From Salinicoccus halitifaciens (GTDB lineage: Bacteria > Bacillota > Bacilli > Staphylococcales > Salinicoccaceae), in contig NZ_JAJNCU010000001.1 in the NCBI RefSeq assembly GCF_021026095.1, positions 310,001 through 374,000 on the forward strand: DNA of 64,000 nucleotides, given 5' to 3'. Numbering within the stretch: the first letter of the stretch is position 1; every line of letters begins with the position of its first letter. Made by a program: the position numbers and the translations under genes. Below are positions 9,174-18,047 of this stretch, in pieces. The notes beneath the pieces were generated by a model, which saw only the letters and a list, made by a program, of their open reading frames with translations, searched no databases and was not told where the DNA came from.

Positions 9174-9665
9174 ATGACAAGAAAATTGACGGTAACGAGT
9201 ATACTGATCGCACTGAATGTGGTGCTCGGGATGATTGTGACGATACCGCTCGGTTTCATCAGGGCGGCACCGGTGCAGCATCTGATCAATGTGATCGGTG
9301 CGGTGCTTACCGGACCGTGGGTCGTGCTGCAGGCATTCGTCTCTTCGACCATACGCATCCTGCTCGGCACCGGCACACCGTTCGCCTATCCGGGCAGCAT
9401 GGCGGGTGCGCTCCTGGCATGGCTTTTGTACCGGCGCCTGAAAAAACTGCCGGCTGCAGTGGCCGGGGAAGTCATCGGCACCGGACTGATCGGTGCACTG
9501 ATGACTTATCCGCTCATACTGGTTCTCGGGCTGGATGGCAGCTTCTTCATGGTCCTTGCCCCGGCATTCATCGTCAGCAGCCTGATCGGTGCGCTGATTT
9601 CCTGGTTCATCTTAAGGCAGCTGGAGAAGCGCAATGTGTTGTCCAGGATGATGGATGAGCGTTAA
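9174..9665 (+). CDS. thiW: ThiW-like ECF transporter S component
   Basis: Integral membrane protein of 163 aa with about five helices, matching the ThiW family: substrate-binding S components of energy-coupling factor transporters, thought to import the thiazole precursor of thiamine. Typical features are the N-terminal TSILIALNVVLG helix, the RAAPVQHLINVIGAVLTGPW loop, the RILLGTGTPFAYPG segment and the Arg/Lys-rich tail. It would need the shared EcfA/EcfT module, which is not in the window. ATG 9174 is chosen because GGGAG lies 8 nt upstream; the GTG at 9165 overlaps it. It lies alone between the ricA terminator and mutS, and no thiamine gene or TPP riboswitch is next to it. Confidence 0.8.
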   Translation: MTRKLTVTSILIALNVVLGMIVTIPLGFIRAAPVQHLINVIGAVLTGPWVVLQAFVSSTIRILLGTGTPFAYPGSMAGALLAWLLYRRLKKLPAAVAGEVIGTGLIGALMTYPLILVLGLDGSFFMVLAPAFIVSSLIGALISWFILRQLEKRNVLSRMMDER

Positions 9666-9734
9666 TCCCTTCAAACGAGACTTTGAATGATGATATAATT
9701 GAAGAGATAAAATTATTGATTTGGAAGTGTTATT

Positions 9735-12275
9735 ATGGCGACATCAGTCACACCGATGATGAAACAATATTTAACGATCAAGGAGCAGCATGAGGATGCC
9801 CTCCTGTTCTTCAGGCTGGGCGATTTCTATGAGCTGTTCTATGATGATGCCGTGACGGCGAGCAAGGTCCTTGAAATCACCCTGACTTCAAGGGATAAGA
9901 AGAAGGACCCGATCCCGATGTGCGGTGTGCCGCACCATTCCGCGAGGAACTACATCGCCAAGCTGATCGACAACGGCTACAAAGTGGCGATCTGTGAACA
10001 GATGGAGGACCCCCGGGAAGTCAAGGGCATGGTCAAGCGCGATGTCGTCCGGGTCATCACGCCGGGCACGCTGATCGATGACTTCGGCATGGAGGACGGC
10101 AGGAACAACTACCTGCTCGCCCTGTATGAGGAAGCAGGCCTCTACAGCGCTGCCTATGCAGACATTTCAACGGGTGAGCTTTATGCATTCAGCACGTCTG
10201 ATGAAGATGAGCTGAGGAGCGAAGTGGAGCGGGTGGAACCGTCGGAAATCGTCGTCGATGAAGGTAGTGCACATCTGCTCGGCATGATCTACAACGATCC
10301 GCCGCTCTATACGGTGTACGGTGAAGCGGAGGCGCATGATGTCGAGAAGGAAGAGGGGGTCTCCGAGGACGAAGCGCTGAATCTCCTCCTTTCATATATC
10401 AGTGCAAATAATATGAAGAGCCTCATACATTTCAGGCCGGTGAGGAAACACAGCATCAGCGGCGCCATGAAGCTCAACCATGCGGCGATCTCCAACCTGG
10501 AGCTTTTAAGCAACTTACAGACGAAAAAGGAAAAAGGGTCGCTCTTCTGGTATCTGAACCGGACGGAGACGCCGATGGGCAAAAGGAAGCTCCGCTCATG
10601 GATTGAACGCCCCCTGATGAACATTTCGGAAATCAAGGCGAGGCACGATGTCGTCAACATTTTCCTCGACAACTTCATCGAGCGGGCGGACCTGATCAAA
10701 CTCCTGAACCAGGTCTATGATATCGAGCGGCTCGTCGGGCGTCTGAGCTTCGGCAATATAGATGCAAAAGACCTGATACAGATCAGGGATTCACTCGAAG
10801 GGCTCCCGGCCATCAGGGATATACTGACAGAACTCGGGCTGCTCGAATTCCCGATCTTCAAAGGGTTCGATGCACTGGAGGACCTCCACCGCATACTGGA
10901 TGACAGCCTGCTCGACCCGCCGCCGAAAACCGTGAGGGACGGCAACATATTCAAGTCGGAATATGATGAGAAATTATCCGAACTGAGGTATATCCAGGAC
11001 AATGCAAGGAGCTACCTGAATGAATACCTTGAAGCGGAACGTGAGCGGACCGGCATCAAAAACATCAAGATCGGCTTCAATAAAGTATTCGGATATTTCA
11101 TTGAAATCTCAAAAGTCAATGCGATGAATTTCGATGCGGAGAAATTCGACTACAGCCGCAAGCAGACTTTGACGAATGCCGAACGGTTCATCACGCCTGA
11201 ACTGAAAGAGATGGAGACGAGGATACTGACCGCAGAAGATGAGAGCATCGTGCTTGAATACCGTCTGTTCACCGAACTTCGGAAAGAGATGGAGGCCTAT
11301 ATGGAACGGCTCCAGAAGACGGCGGAGATGATTTCGACACTCGACTGCCTGCTTGCGTTTGCGGAAGTCTCAAATACCTACCGGCTGACCGAGCCGGAAT
11401 TCGACCGTGAAAAGTTCGAAGTGGAGGACGGGCGGCACCCGGTCGTCGAGAAGGTGATCGGCGAGAACACTTATGTGCCGAACGATTTGAAGATGGATGA
11501 GGGGGAATTCATCTATCTGATCACCGGGCCGAACATGTCGGGGAAGAGCACTTATATGCGCCAGGTCGCAATCATCAGCATCATGGCCCAGATGGGCATG
11601 TTCGTCCCTGCCAAAAGGGCGGTGCTGCCGATATTTGATGCCATCTTCACACGGATCGGCGCAAGTGATGACCTATCCAGCGGCAAATCGACGTTCATGA
11701 TCGAAATGATGGAGGCGAACGAGGCGCTCCGTAAGGCGACGAAGGACAGCCTGTTGATCTTCGATGAGATCGGTCGGGGCACTTCCACGTACGACGGCAT
11801 GGCGCTTGCCGAAAGCATGCTCGTCTACATCCACAACTTCATCGGGGCGAGGACTTTATTCTCAACGCACTACCATGAACTGACCAGACTGGACGCGGAG
11901 CTCGCGGGCCTCGGCAACTATCACGTCAAGGCGACCGAATATGACGGGAAGCTCGTCTTCCTCCATAAGGTGAAGCCGGGGGCGGTGGAGAAGAGCTACG
12001 GCATCCATGTGGCACAGCTCGCCGAACTGCCGGAGGAGGTCACTTCCTACGCAAGGGAGAAGCTCGCAGCGCTCGAATCCGGCCGTACTTCCGGGTCAGC
12101 CGATGTCTACCAGCTCGAGCTGCCCCTCGATGACCTCGAGACCGCGGCCGGGGACAGAGCGTCGGACGTGGTCCAGGCGCTGAAGGCGGTGGATGTGAAC
12201 ACATTGACGCCGCTTGAAGGGCTGCAGAAGCTTTCTGAACTGACCAGCATGGTAAAGGATGATTACAATGAGTAA
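9735..12275 (+). CDS. mutS: DNA mismatch repair protein MutS
   Basis: Mismatch recognition ATPase, 846 aa, full length. The N-terminal mismatch-reading motif F-x-E is F31-Y-E33 in RLGDFYELF. The connector, core and clamp domains follow, then the ABC-type ATPase with Walker A GPNMSGKST near 598-606, FDEIGRGTSTYDG (Walker B and signature) and STHYHELT. The C-terminal helix-turn-helix dimerisation segment is present. It overlaps mutL by 8 nt, so the two partners are translationally coupled. MutS binds mismatches and small loops and recruits MutL. Confidence 0.98.
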   Translation: MATSVTPMMKQYLTIKEQHEDALLFFRLGDFYELFYDDAVTASKVLEITLTSRDKKKDPIPMCGVPHHSARNYIAKLIDNGYKVAICEQMEDPREVKGMVKRDVVRVITPGTLIDDFGMEDGRNNYLLALYEEAGLYSAAYADISTGELYAFSTSDEDELRSEVERVEPSEIVVDEGSAHLLGMIYNDPPLYTVYGEAEAHDVEKEEGVSEDEALNLLLSYISANNMKSLIHFRPVRKHSISGAMKLNHAAISNLELLSNLQTKKEKGSLFWYLNRTETPMGKRKLRSWIERPLMNISEIKARHDVVNIFLDNFIERADLIKLLNQVYDIERLVGRLSFGNIDAKDLIQIRDSLEGLPAIRDILTELGLLEFPIFKGFDALEDLHRILDDSLLDPPPKTVRDGNIFKSEYDEKLSELRYIQDNARSYLNEYLEAERERTGIKNIKIGFNKVFGYFIEISKVNAMNFDAEKFDYSRKQTLTNAERFITPELKEMETRILTAEDESIVLEYRLFTELRKEMEAYMERLQKTAEMISTLDCLLAFAEVSNTYRLTEPEFDREKFEVEDGRHPVVEKVIGENTYVPNDLKMDEGEFIYLITGPNMSGKSTYMRQVAIISIMAQMGMFVPAKRAVLPIFDAIFTRIGASDDLSSGKSTFMIEMMEANEALRKATKDSLLIFDEIGRGTSTYDGMALAESMLVYIHNFIGARTLFSTHYHELTRLDAELAGLGNYHVKATEYDGKLVFLHKVKPGAVEKSYGIHVAQLAELPEEVTSYAREKLAALESGRTSGSADVYQLELPLDDLETAAGDRASDVVQALKAVDVNTLTPLEGLQKLSELTSMVKDDYNE

Positions 12276-14139
12276 AATAAAGATCCTCGATCCAAAAATA
12301 CAGAATAAGATCGCCGCAGGCGAAGTCGTCGAACGGCCGAGCTCGGTCGTCAAGGAACTGATCGAGAATTCCATCGATGCCGGCGCCTCTGAAATCCAGG
12401 TGAGCATCGAAGAGTCGGGCATGAAGGAGATTAGGGTGATCGACGACGGAGAGGGCATCGAGGCAGAAGATGCCCCGCTCTTATTCGAGCGCCACGCGAC
12501 GAGCAAGATCGGCAATGACTACGACCTCTTCCAGATACGGACGATGGGGTTCCGCGGCGAGGCGCTCGCAAGCATCGGCGCCGTGGCGAAAGTCACGCTC
12601 GAAACCATGAACCGGGACTCGGAGCCTGTAAAACTCCAGTATGACGGTGGGGTCATTGCAGCGAACGAACCCGGAAAAGCACGCATCGGCACAGATATAA
12701 CAATCCGTGAACTGTTCTTCAACACACCGGCAAGGCTGAAGTATGTCCGCTCATTAAGGACGGAGGCGGGGAAGGTGATCGACATCATACAGCGCATGGC
12801 GCTGAATCATCCGGCCATCAGCTTCACGCTGCTGATCGACGGCAAGGAGAAGCTCCGCACGAGCGGCAAGGGTGATTTGAAGGCGGTGATCGCTGACATA
12901 TACGGCATCAATGTCGCAAGGCTCGCCGTGCCCGTTGAGGCGAGGACCCCGGACTTCCACATTACAGGCTATATCGTCCGGCCGGAAGTGACCCGGAGCC
13001 ACAGGAACTTCATCAACCTGGCCGTCAATCAGCGGTTCATCAGGAACTTCAGGCTGAGCCAGAGCATCATCAACGGGTATCATACACTGCAGCCGAAAGA
13101 TAAGTATCCGGTTGCGGTGATCAATATGGAGATGGACCCGAAGATCGTCGATGTGAACGTCCATCCCGCCAAAACGGAAGTGAGGTTCTCAAAAGAGCAT
13201 GAACTGAACGCACTCGTCGAGCAGACCGTAAGGGAGGCCCTTCGGGAGGAGACGCTCATCCCCGATGTTGAGAAGGGCGTGAAGAAACATGAAAAGGAAA
13301 AAACCGAGCAGCCGGGCTTCGACTTCAGGCCGCCCGAGGCAAAAGCGGCACCGGAACCCCGCCGGGGCACCGGCTACAGTACCCTCAGCGTCCGGGAGAC
13401 ACCAGTAAGCCGTTCTGAGTCATGGCCGAAAGTGTCCGGAACGGAGAAGCGGGCAGATTACAGCACCGGGAGGAACCCGAAAAGGGAGAAGTCACCTTTC
13501 CGGAAACCTGCGCAGACGTCGACGGGCACTTCCGAAGCAAAGCCCCTGGAGAAGGAGAAACTCCCTTACCTTGAAATCATCGGCCAGCTGCACGGCACGT
13601 ATATACTGATGCAGAACGACAGCGGCATGTATATGATGGACCAGCACGCCGCGCAGGAAAGGATCAAATACGAATACTATTATGAAAATATACAAAAAAA
13701 CGGGGACGGTGTGCCGCTGCTGATCCCGTACACGTTCGAATTTCCGCTGGATGATGTCATCACGATCGATGAGAAACTGCATGACTTGAGGGATCTCGGC
13801 TTTGAGATAGAAAAGACGGGTACGAAAAGTTACTCGGTCTCCCGCTATCCCGACTGGATCAAGGCAGATGATCCCGAAGAGGACATCGCATCACTCATCG
13901 ATTTCATCTGTCATAAAGATCATTTCAGCGTCAACGACTACAAAGAGGAAATGTCCATAATGATGAGCTGCAAAAAATCGATCAAAGCGAATCATTACCT
14001 GGATAAACGGCAGATGGAGGCCCTGCTGGAAGAGCTGAACCGGTGCGACAGTCCGTATACATGCCCGCACGGCAGGCCGGTCATCATACAGATGACGACG
14101 TATGAGATTGAAAGGATGTTCAACAGGATCATGAAATAG
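12268..14139 (+). CDS. mutL: DNA mismatch repair protein MutL (endonuclease type)
   Basis: GHKL ATPase and mismatch-repair matchmaker, 623 aa. N-terminal ATPase motifs: KELIENSIDAGA, DDGEGIE, RHATSKI and GFRGEALASIGAV. A disordered Pro/Lys/Glu-rich linker (about 330-435) leads to the C-terminal domain, which carries DQHAAQERIKYE, an exact fit to the metal-dependent nicking motif DQHA-x2-E-x4-E (from D458). The accessory CPHGRP motif is also present. MutL therefore supplies strand nicking itself, as in other MutH-less bacteria. ATG 12268 is favoured (AAAGGA 8 nt upstream) over the in-frame ATG at 12259. Confidence 0.97.
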   Translation: MSKIKILDPKIQNKIAAGEVVERPSSVVKELIENSIDAGASEIQVSIEESGMKEIRVIDDGEGIEAEDAPLLFERHATSKIGNDYDLFQIRTMGFRGEALASIGAVAKVTLETMNRDSEPVKLQYDGGVIAANEPGKARIGTDITIRELFFNTPARLKYVRSLRTEAGKVIDIIQRMALNHPAISFTLLIDGKEKLRTSGKGDLKAVIADIYGINVARLAVPVEARTPDFHITGYIVRPEVTRSHRNFINLAVNQRFIRNFRLSQSIINGYHTLQPKDKYPVAVINMEMDPKIVDVNVHPAKTEVRFSKEHELNALVEQTVREALREETLIPDVEKGVKKHEKEKTEQPGFDFRPPEAKAAPEPRRGTGYSTLSVRETPVSRSESWPKVSGTEKRADYSTGRNPKREKSPFRKPAQTSTGTSEAKPLEKEKLPYLEIIGQLHGTYILMQNDSGMYMMDQHAAQERIKYEYYYENIQKNGDGVPLLIPYTFEFPLDDVITIDEKLHDLRDLGFEIEKTGTKSYSVSRYPDWIKADDPEEDIASLIDFICHKDHFSVNDYKEEMSIMMSCKKSIKANHYLDKRQMEALLEELNRCDSPYTCPHGRPVIIQMTTYEIERMFNRIMK

Positions 14140-14150
14140 GGGGGAACCGG

Positions 14151-15029
14151 ATGATTTCCTATGAGGAAGTTCACAACGGAGAGTACAAAATAAAGGCCAA
14201 AGTCTTCAGGCCGGATGCGCCCGTCGCTGCTGTGCAGGTACTCCACGGCATGGCGGAGCATATGGAGAGGTATGACGAGTTCTGCACATGGCTGATGGCC
14301 AATGACATCTTCACCGTCATCCACAACCACAGGGGGCACGGGGCGGAGACGGACAACCCGGGCCACTTTGCAAGTTTCGATGACCTGATGGAAGATGCAT
14401 TGTGCGTAAAGACGCTCATCCCCCGGCATCTGGAGATTTCCATACTCGGCCATTCCATGGGGTCGATCGTCGCAAGACGGCTGCTGGCCCTGCCCGATTA
14501 TGATGCAGGGATACTCATCGGCACCGGCAGCAAAAGGGGGCTCACCAACGGTGTACTGTCAATTCTGATGGGCGGTGCGAAACGCTTCGTGCCTGAAATG
14601 CGCGGTGACTGGCTGACGCGGCTCGCCTTCTTCGGATATGACGGACACTTCCCTGAAAACGAGCAGAACCGCTGGCTGTGCAGCGACATGGATGTCGTAC
14701 ACCAGTATAACAGTGACGGCTTCTGCGGCCGCAACATGACTTTCAATGCACTCGCAGAAATCGTAAAGAACATCAGGGCGGCGGATTCCGCTGAGACGCT
14801 GAAGCGTTATCAGCCGGACACCCGGGTTTTACTGATCGGCGGAAAAGAAGATCCCTTCTCCGGTTTCGGCAGGGACATACGGATATTGGCCCGGAAAATG
14901 GCGCCGTATGCGGGTCCCGTCACCGTGCAGTTGTATGAGACGAGCCGGCATGAAGTGTTGAATGAGAAAAACAGGGAACAGGTATATCAAAAACTTTTGG
15001 AATGGGTGATGTCACATGTCGACCAATGA
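14151..15029 (+). CDS. Alpha/beta hydrolase, lysophospholipase/monoacylglycerol lipase-like
   Basis: Cytosolic serine hydrolase of 292 aa in the Hydrolase_4 (serine aminopeptidase S33/PldB-like) group. The nucleophile elbow is GHSMGS, the oxyanion segment is VLHGMAEH, the acid lies near GGKEDPFSGF and the catalytic His is in ETSRHEVLNE near the C-terminus. No signal peptide is visible. GGGGGAACC lies just upstream of the ATG; it follows mutL by 11 nt and overlaps miaA by 14 nt, so it belongs to the mutSL-miaA-hfq operon. A hydrolase occupies the same place before miaA in Staphylococcus. Lysophospholipid or monoglyceride is the likely substrate class; not provable here. Confidence 0.85.
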   Translation: MISYEEVHNGEYKIKAKVFRPDAPVAAVQVLHGMAEHMERYDEFCTWLMANDIFTVIHNHRGHGAETDNPGHFASFDDLMEDALCVKTLIPRHLEISILGHSMGSIVARRLLALPDYDAGILIGTGSKRGLTNGVLSILMGGAKRFVPEMRGDWLTRLAFFGYDGHFPENEQNRWLCSDMDVVHQYNSDGFCGRNMTFNALAEIVKNIRAADSAETLKRYQPDTRVLLIGGKEDPFSGFGRDIRILARKMAPYAGPVTVQLYETSRHEVLNEKNREQVYQKLLEWVMSHVDQ

Positions 15030-15948
15030 AAAATTAATAGTGCTGATCGGTCCGACCGCGGTCGGTAAAACTGCACTGTCGCTCGATATCGCGGAAAAAT
15101 TCGATTTTGATATCATTAGCGGGGATTCGATGCAGGTATATGAGCATATGGATATTTTGACGGGGAAGATCAAGCCTGAAGAGATGAGGGGCATCGTCCA
15201 CCATATGATCGATATAAAGAAGCCGGAGGAAAGTTTCTCGGTCCATGATTTCAAGCTCGAAGTGGATGATCTGATAGACACTTATCACGAAAATGATAAA
15301 ATACCGTTCATCGTGGGCGGCACCGGACATTATATAAGGGCGCTGATCTATGATTATGATTTCCATGATGAAGATGATGCCGATAAAAGGGAATTGATGG
15401 AAAGGCTGGATAAACTGAGCACCACGATACTGTACGGCCGGCTGAAGGAGATATCCGAGGACCTGGCGTCGAAAGTCCACCCCAACAACAGGCAGAGGAT
15501 ACTCAGGCAGCTCATCAAATTCGAATTGTCCGAAAGGATCAGCCACCGCCGGGCGGTGAAGGACTCTGACTATCAACACAAGCCCAAATATGATACATTT
15601 ATAATAGGGTTGGAACGCGAACGTTCCATATTATACGACAGGATCAACGAACGAGTTGAGGATATGTTCGATAACGGGATCGCTGAAGAAGCCGAAAAGT
15701 TATACAAGGAACATAAACTGTCGACGACGGCCAAAGGGGCAATAGGATACAAGGAGTTCCTCCCTTATTTCGAAGGTGACATCTCTTTGCAGCAGGTGAA
15801 GGAGAACATCAAGCAGAACACACGCCATTTTGCGAAAAGACAGTTGACGTTCTTCAGGAACCAGCTGGATGTCAATTGGTATGACATGGAGGACGAAACG
15901 AGCAAAGAGAAGATCTTCGACGATCTGAATCAGTTTTTAAGAACATGA
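15016..15948 (+). CDS. miaA: tRNA dimethylallyltransferase MiaA
   Basis: Transfers dimethylallyl from DMAPP to N6 of A37 in tRNA, making the substrate for MiaB. The protein is 310 aa, the normal length. The P-loop GPTAVGKT is at about 12-19, followed by SGDSMQVYEHMDILTGK (substrate Asp and Gln), VGGTGHYIRAL, the RRAVKDSD and ERSILYDRIN segments, and AIGYKEF with KQNTRHFAKRQLTFFR for tRNA contact. It overlaps the upstream hydrolase by 14 nt and its stop is 17 nt before hfq. Confidence 0.97.
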   Translation: MSTNEKLIVLIGPTAVGKTALSLDIAEKFDFDIISGDSMQVYEHMDILTGKIKPEEMRGIVHHMIDIKKPEESFSVHDFKLEVDDLIDTYHENDKIPFIVGGTGHYIRALIYDYDFHDEDDADKRELMERLDKLSTTILYGRLKEISEDLASKVHPNNRQRILRQLIKFELSERISHRRAVKDSDYQHKPKYDTFIIGLERERSILYDRINERVEDMFDNGIAEEAEKLYKEHKLSTTAKGAIGYKEFLPYFEGDISLQQVKENIKQNTRHFAKRQLTFFRNQLDVNWYDMEDETSKEKIFDDLNQFLRT

Positions 15949-15965
15949 AAAAGGGGTATGAGACT

Positions 15966-16160
15966 ATGAACAATGTAAATCTTCAGGATGAGTTTTTGAA
16001 TGAAATCAAGGATGAGGACATGGAAGTCACGGTGATTCTGCAGAACGGCTTCCAGATGAAAGGCAAGATCAAGGATTTCGACAAGTATGTGATCAAAGTG
16101 GAATCCGGCGGTAAAAGCCATATGATCTACAAACATGCGATCAGTACATTTGTAAAATAA
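15966..16160 (+). CDS. hfq: RNA chaperone Hfq
   Basis: Hexameric Sm-like RNA-binding protein, 64 aa, shorter at the C-terminus than enterobacterial Hfq, as usual in Firmicutes. Sm1 contains NLQDEFLNEI and VILQNGFQMKGKIKDFDKYVI; Sm2 has the YKHAIST motif that contacts U-rich RNA. I start at ATG 15966 (AAGGGG 9 nt upstream); an in-frame ATG at 15945 overlapping the miaA stop would add seven residues. Last gene of the mutSL-miaA operon, followed by a terminator. Relevant to the candidate small RNA in this window, although Hfq has a modest role in staphylococcal sRNA control. Confidence 0.96.
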   Translation: MNNVNLQDEFLNEIKDEDMEVTVILQNGFQMKGKIKDFDKYVIKVESGGKSHMIYKHAISTFVK

Positions 16161-16161
16161 T

Positions 16162-16190
16162 AAAACCCATCCAATTTTGGGTGGGTTTTA
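16162..16190. terminator. Bidirectional terminator between hfq and the convergent peroxidase-like gene
   Basis: AAAACCCATCC / GGGTGGGTTTT forms an 11-bp stem with a 6-nt loop, A-rich on the left and T-rich on the right, so it can end transcripts from both sides. Confidence 0.85.
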
Positions 16191-16193
16191 TCT

Positions 16194-16679
16194 TTAGCCG
16201 CTGAGCAGCTGCCGGATTTCATCTTCGAGCTGCAGGACGGGGGTGCGGGGTGAATGACGTGAAACGACCCGCCCTTCACGAGAGATGATGAACTTTGTAT
16301 AGTCCCATTTCACTTGATTTTTGAAAAGTGCAGATTTGCCTTCAGTAAGATACTGGAAAAGTGGATGGATTTCCTTACCTCTCACATGGACGGTCTCCAT
16401 GATGGGGAAAGCAGGAGTGTAGGCAGCTTTTTCTTTATTGCCTGCAAGAAGATTTGCCACTGGTATCCTCATGGTGAAGTCTTCAGAGGGAAAGCCGAGT
16501 ACATTGAAGCCGACTTCTTTATATTTCCTGTACAGATGTTCAAGATCGGCCAGCTGCTCCGTATATTCGGGCTCCGCCGGCATATTGATGATCAGCACCA
16601 CTTTTCCTTCATAATCTTCCATGGAGTGCTCATGACCATCTGCATCTTTAAACTTCAAGTCGTATATATGTGTTTTCAC
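16194..16679 (-). CDS. Glutathione-peroxidase fold protein without catalytic Cys
   Basis: 161-aa member of the glutathione peroxidase family (thioredoxin fold), in the position of bsaA/gpx between hfq and hflX in Staphylococcus. The framework is kept (YEGKVVLIIN, YKEVGFNVLGFP, VKWDYTKFIISREGRVV), but the active-site loop reads NMPAEPEYT where the family has NTASKCGFT, so the peroxidatic Cys is Pro (P37). The Gln of the catalytic tetrad is also missing and the Trp-Asn pair is Trp-Asp. Peroxidase activity is therefore unlikely. The start is GTG at 16679 with AAAGGGGCG upstream. The reading frame is intact, so a structural, binding or regulatory role is possible. Confidence 0.85.
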   Translation of the reverse strand: MKTHIYDLKFKDADGHEHSMEDYEGKVVLIINMPAEPEYTEQLADLEHLYRKYKEVGFNVLGFPSEDFTMRIPVANLLAGNKEKAAYTPAFPIMETVHVRGKEIHPLFQYLTEGKSALFKNQVKWDYTKFIISREGRVVSRHSPRTPVLQLEDEIRQLLSG

Positions 16680-16796
16680 TTGAAGCGCCCCTTTCTGATA
16701 AACAAACGAATATTCTATATATATTATGTACACTAAATATAATGGATTTAAACATTTATTTAAGACGAAATAAACTGATGGAGGTGAACCGGCTGT

Positions 16797-18047
16797 ATGT
16801 CTGAAAATTTAAAAGGCATCATCATCGCAGTGAATACATTCGATGTGAAAGATATCCACTCCGAGGTGGAGGAATTGAAAAGTCTGGCGCTGTCCAGCGG
16901 AATCGAGGTCGTCGGTTCGTATATTCAAAACAGGACCAGGATCGATCCGAAAAGCTATGTCGGCATCGGCTTTCTGGAATCCGTGGCGGCAGAGCATGAT
17001 GAAGGCATAGATTACTGCATCATCAATAATGAAATCACGGCGAGCCAGAACAGGCGGATTGAATCCGTCCTGGATATGAAAGTCATCGACCGGACACAGG
17101 TCATCCTGGATATATTCAGCTTGAGGGCCCACAGCAAAGCAGGCCAGCTGCAGGTCGAGCTTGCACAGCTGGAATACCTTGTGCCGCGGCTGAAAGGCCA
17201 GGGCATCAATTTATCCAGGCTCGGCGCGGGGATCGGCACACGGGGCCCGGGTGAGACGAAACTTGAAACGGACAGGCGCCATATCAACACCCGCATCAAA
17301 GAGATCAAGAACCAGCTGAAGACGATCATCAACCACCGGGAGCGGTACCGTGCAAAGAGACAGAAGAACCAGGTGGTCAAAGTGTCCCTGATCGGCTACA
17401 CGAACGCGGGCAAATCCACACTGTTCAACATCATGGCGGACAGTGATGCGCTCGAACAGGATAAACTGTTCGCAACACTCGATCCGAAGACGCGGCAGGT
17501 GACGACACCTGGCGGCTTCGAATGCATTTTGACGGATACGGTCGGTTTCATCCAGAACCTGCCGACCACGCTGGTCGAAAGCTTCAAATCGACGCTCGAG
17601 GAAGCCGGCGACAGTGACTTCATCATCCATGTGATCGACAACAATGCAGAAAACCTCATGACCCATTATGATACCGTCAAGTCACTCATGAAGGAGCTGG
17701 ACATGACGGACATCCCGCAGATCATCTTCTTCAACAAGAGTGATTTGAACGACCGCGAAAATCTGATCACCGATGAACCTGCTGTGTATGTATCGAAAAA
17801 CACCCCGCAGCAGGAGATCAACCAGCATCTTGAGGACTTTATGAAAGAGCATTTCGAAAAATATGAAGTCGAATTGTCCGCCGGGGATTCCCATTTATAC
17901 TACCCCTTGAAAAGCGCGACGATCATCGGGGGGACAAGTACGGATGAAGAGACGGGACATCTTAAAATAGAAGGATATTCACCGGAAGGTGGATGGATTG
18001 AAAGGATTGTAGGCAGTGACGACATTGGCAGTGCAAAATCTGATTGA
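16797..18047 (+). CDS. hflX: GTPase HflX
   Basis: Ribosome-associated GTPase that splits stalled or heat-stressed 70S ribosomes, 416 aa. The N-terminal HflX domain and coiled linker (GPGETKLETDRRHI) come before the G domain: G1 GYTNAGKST near 200-208, G3 DTVGF, G4 NKSD. The C-terminal domain is present. GGAGGTGAA sits 8 nt before ATG 16797. It overlaps the following ynbB-like gene by 32 nt, as expected for the conserved hflX-ynbB pair. Confidence 0.95.
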   Translation: MSENLKGIIIAVNTFDVKDIHSEVEELKSLALSSGIEVVGSYIQNRTRIDPKSYVGIGFLESVAAEHDEGIDYCIINNEITASQNRRIESVLDMKVIDRTQVILDIFSLRAHSKAGQLQVELAQLEYLVPRLKGQGINLSRLGAGIGTRGPGETKLETDRRHINTRIKEIKNQLKTIINHRERYRAKRQKNQVVKVSLIGYTNAGKSTLFNIMADSDALEQDKLFATLDPKTRQVTTPGGFECILTDTVGFIQNLPTTLVESFKSTLEEAGDSDFIIHVIDNNAENLMTHYDTVKSLMKELDMTDIPQIIFFNKSDLNDRENLITDEPAVYVSKNTPQQEINQHLEDFMKEHFEKYEVELSAGDSHLYYPLKSATIIGGTSTDEETGHLKIEGYSPEGGWIERIVGSDDIGSAKSD

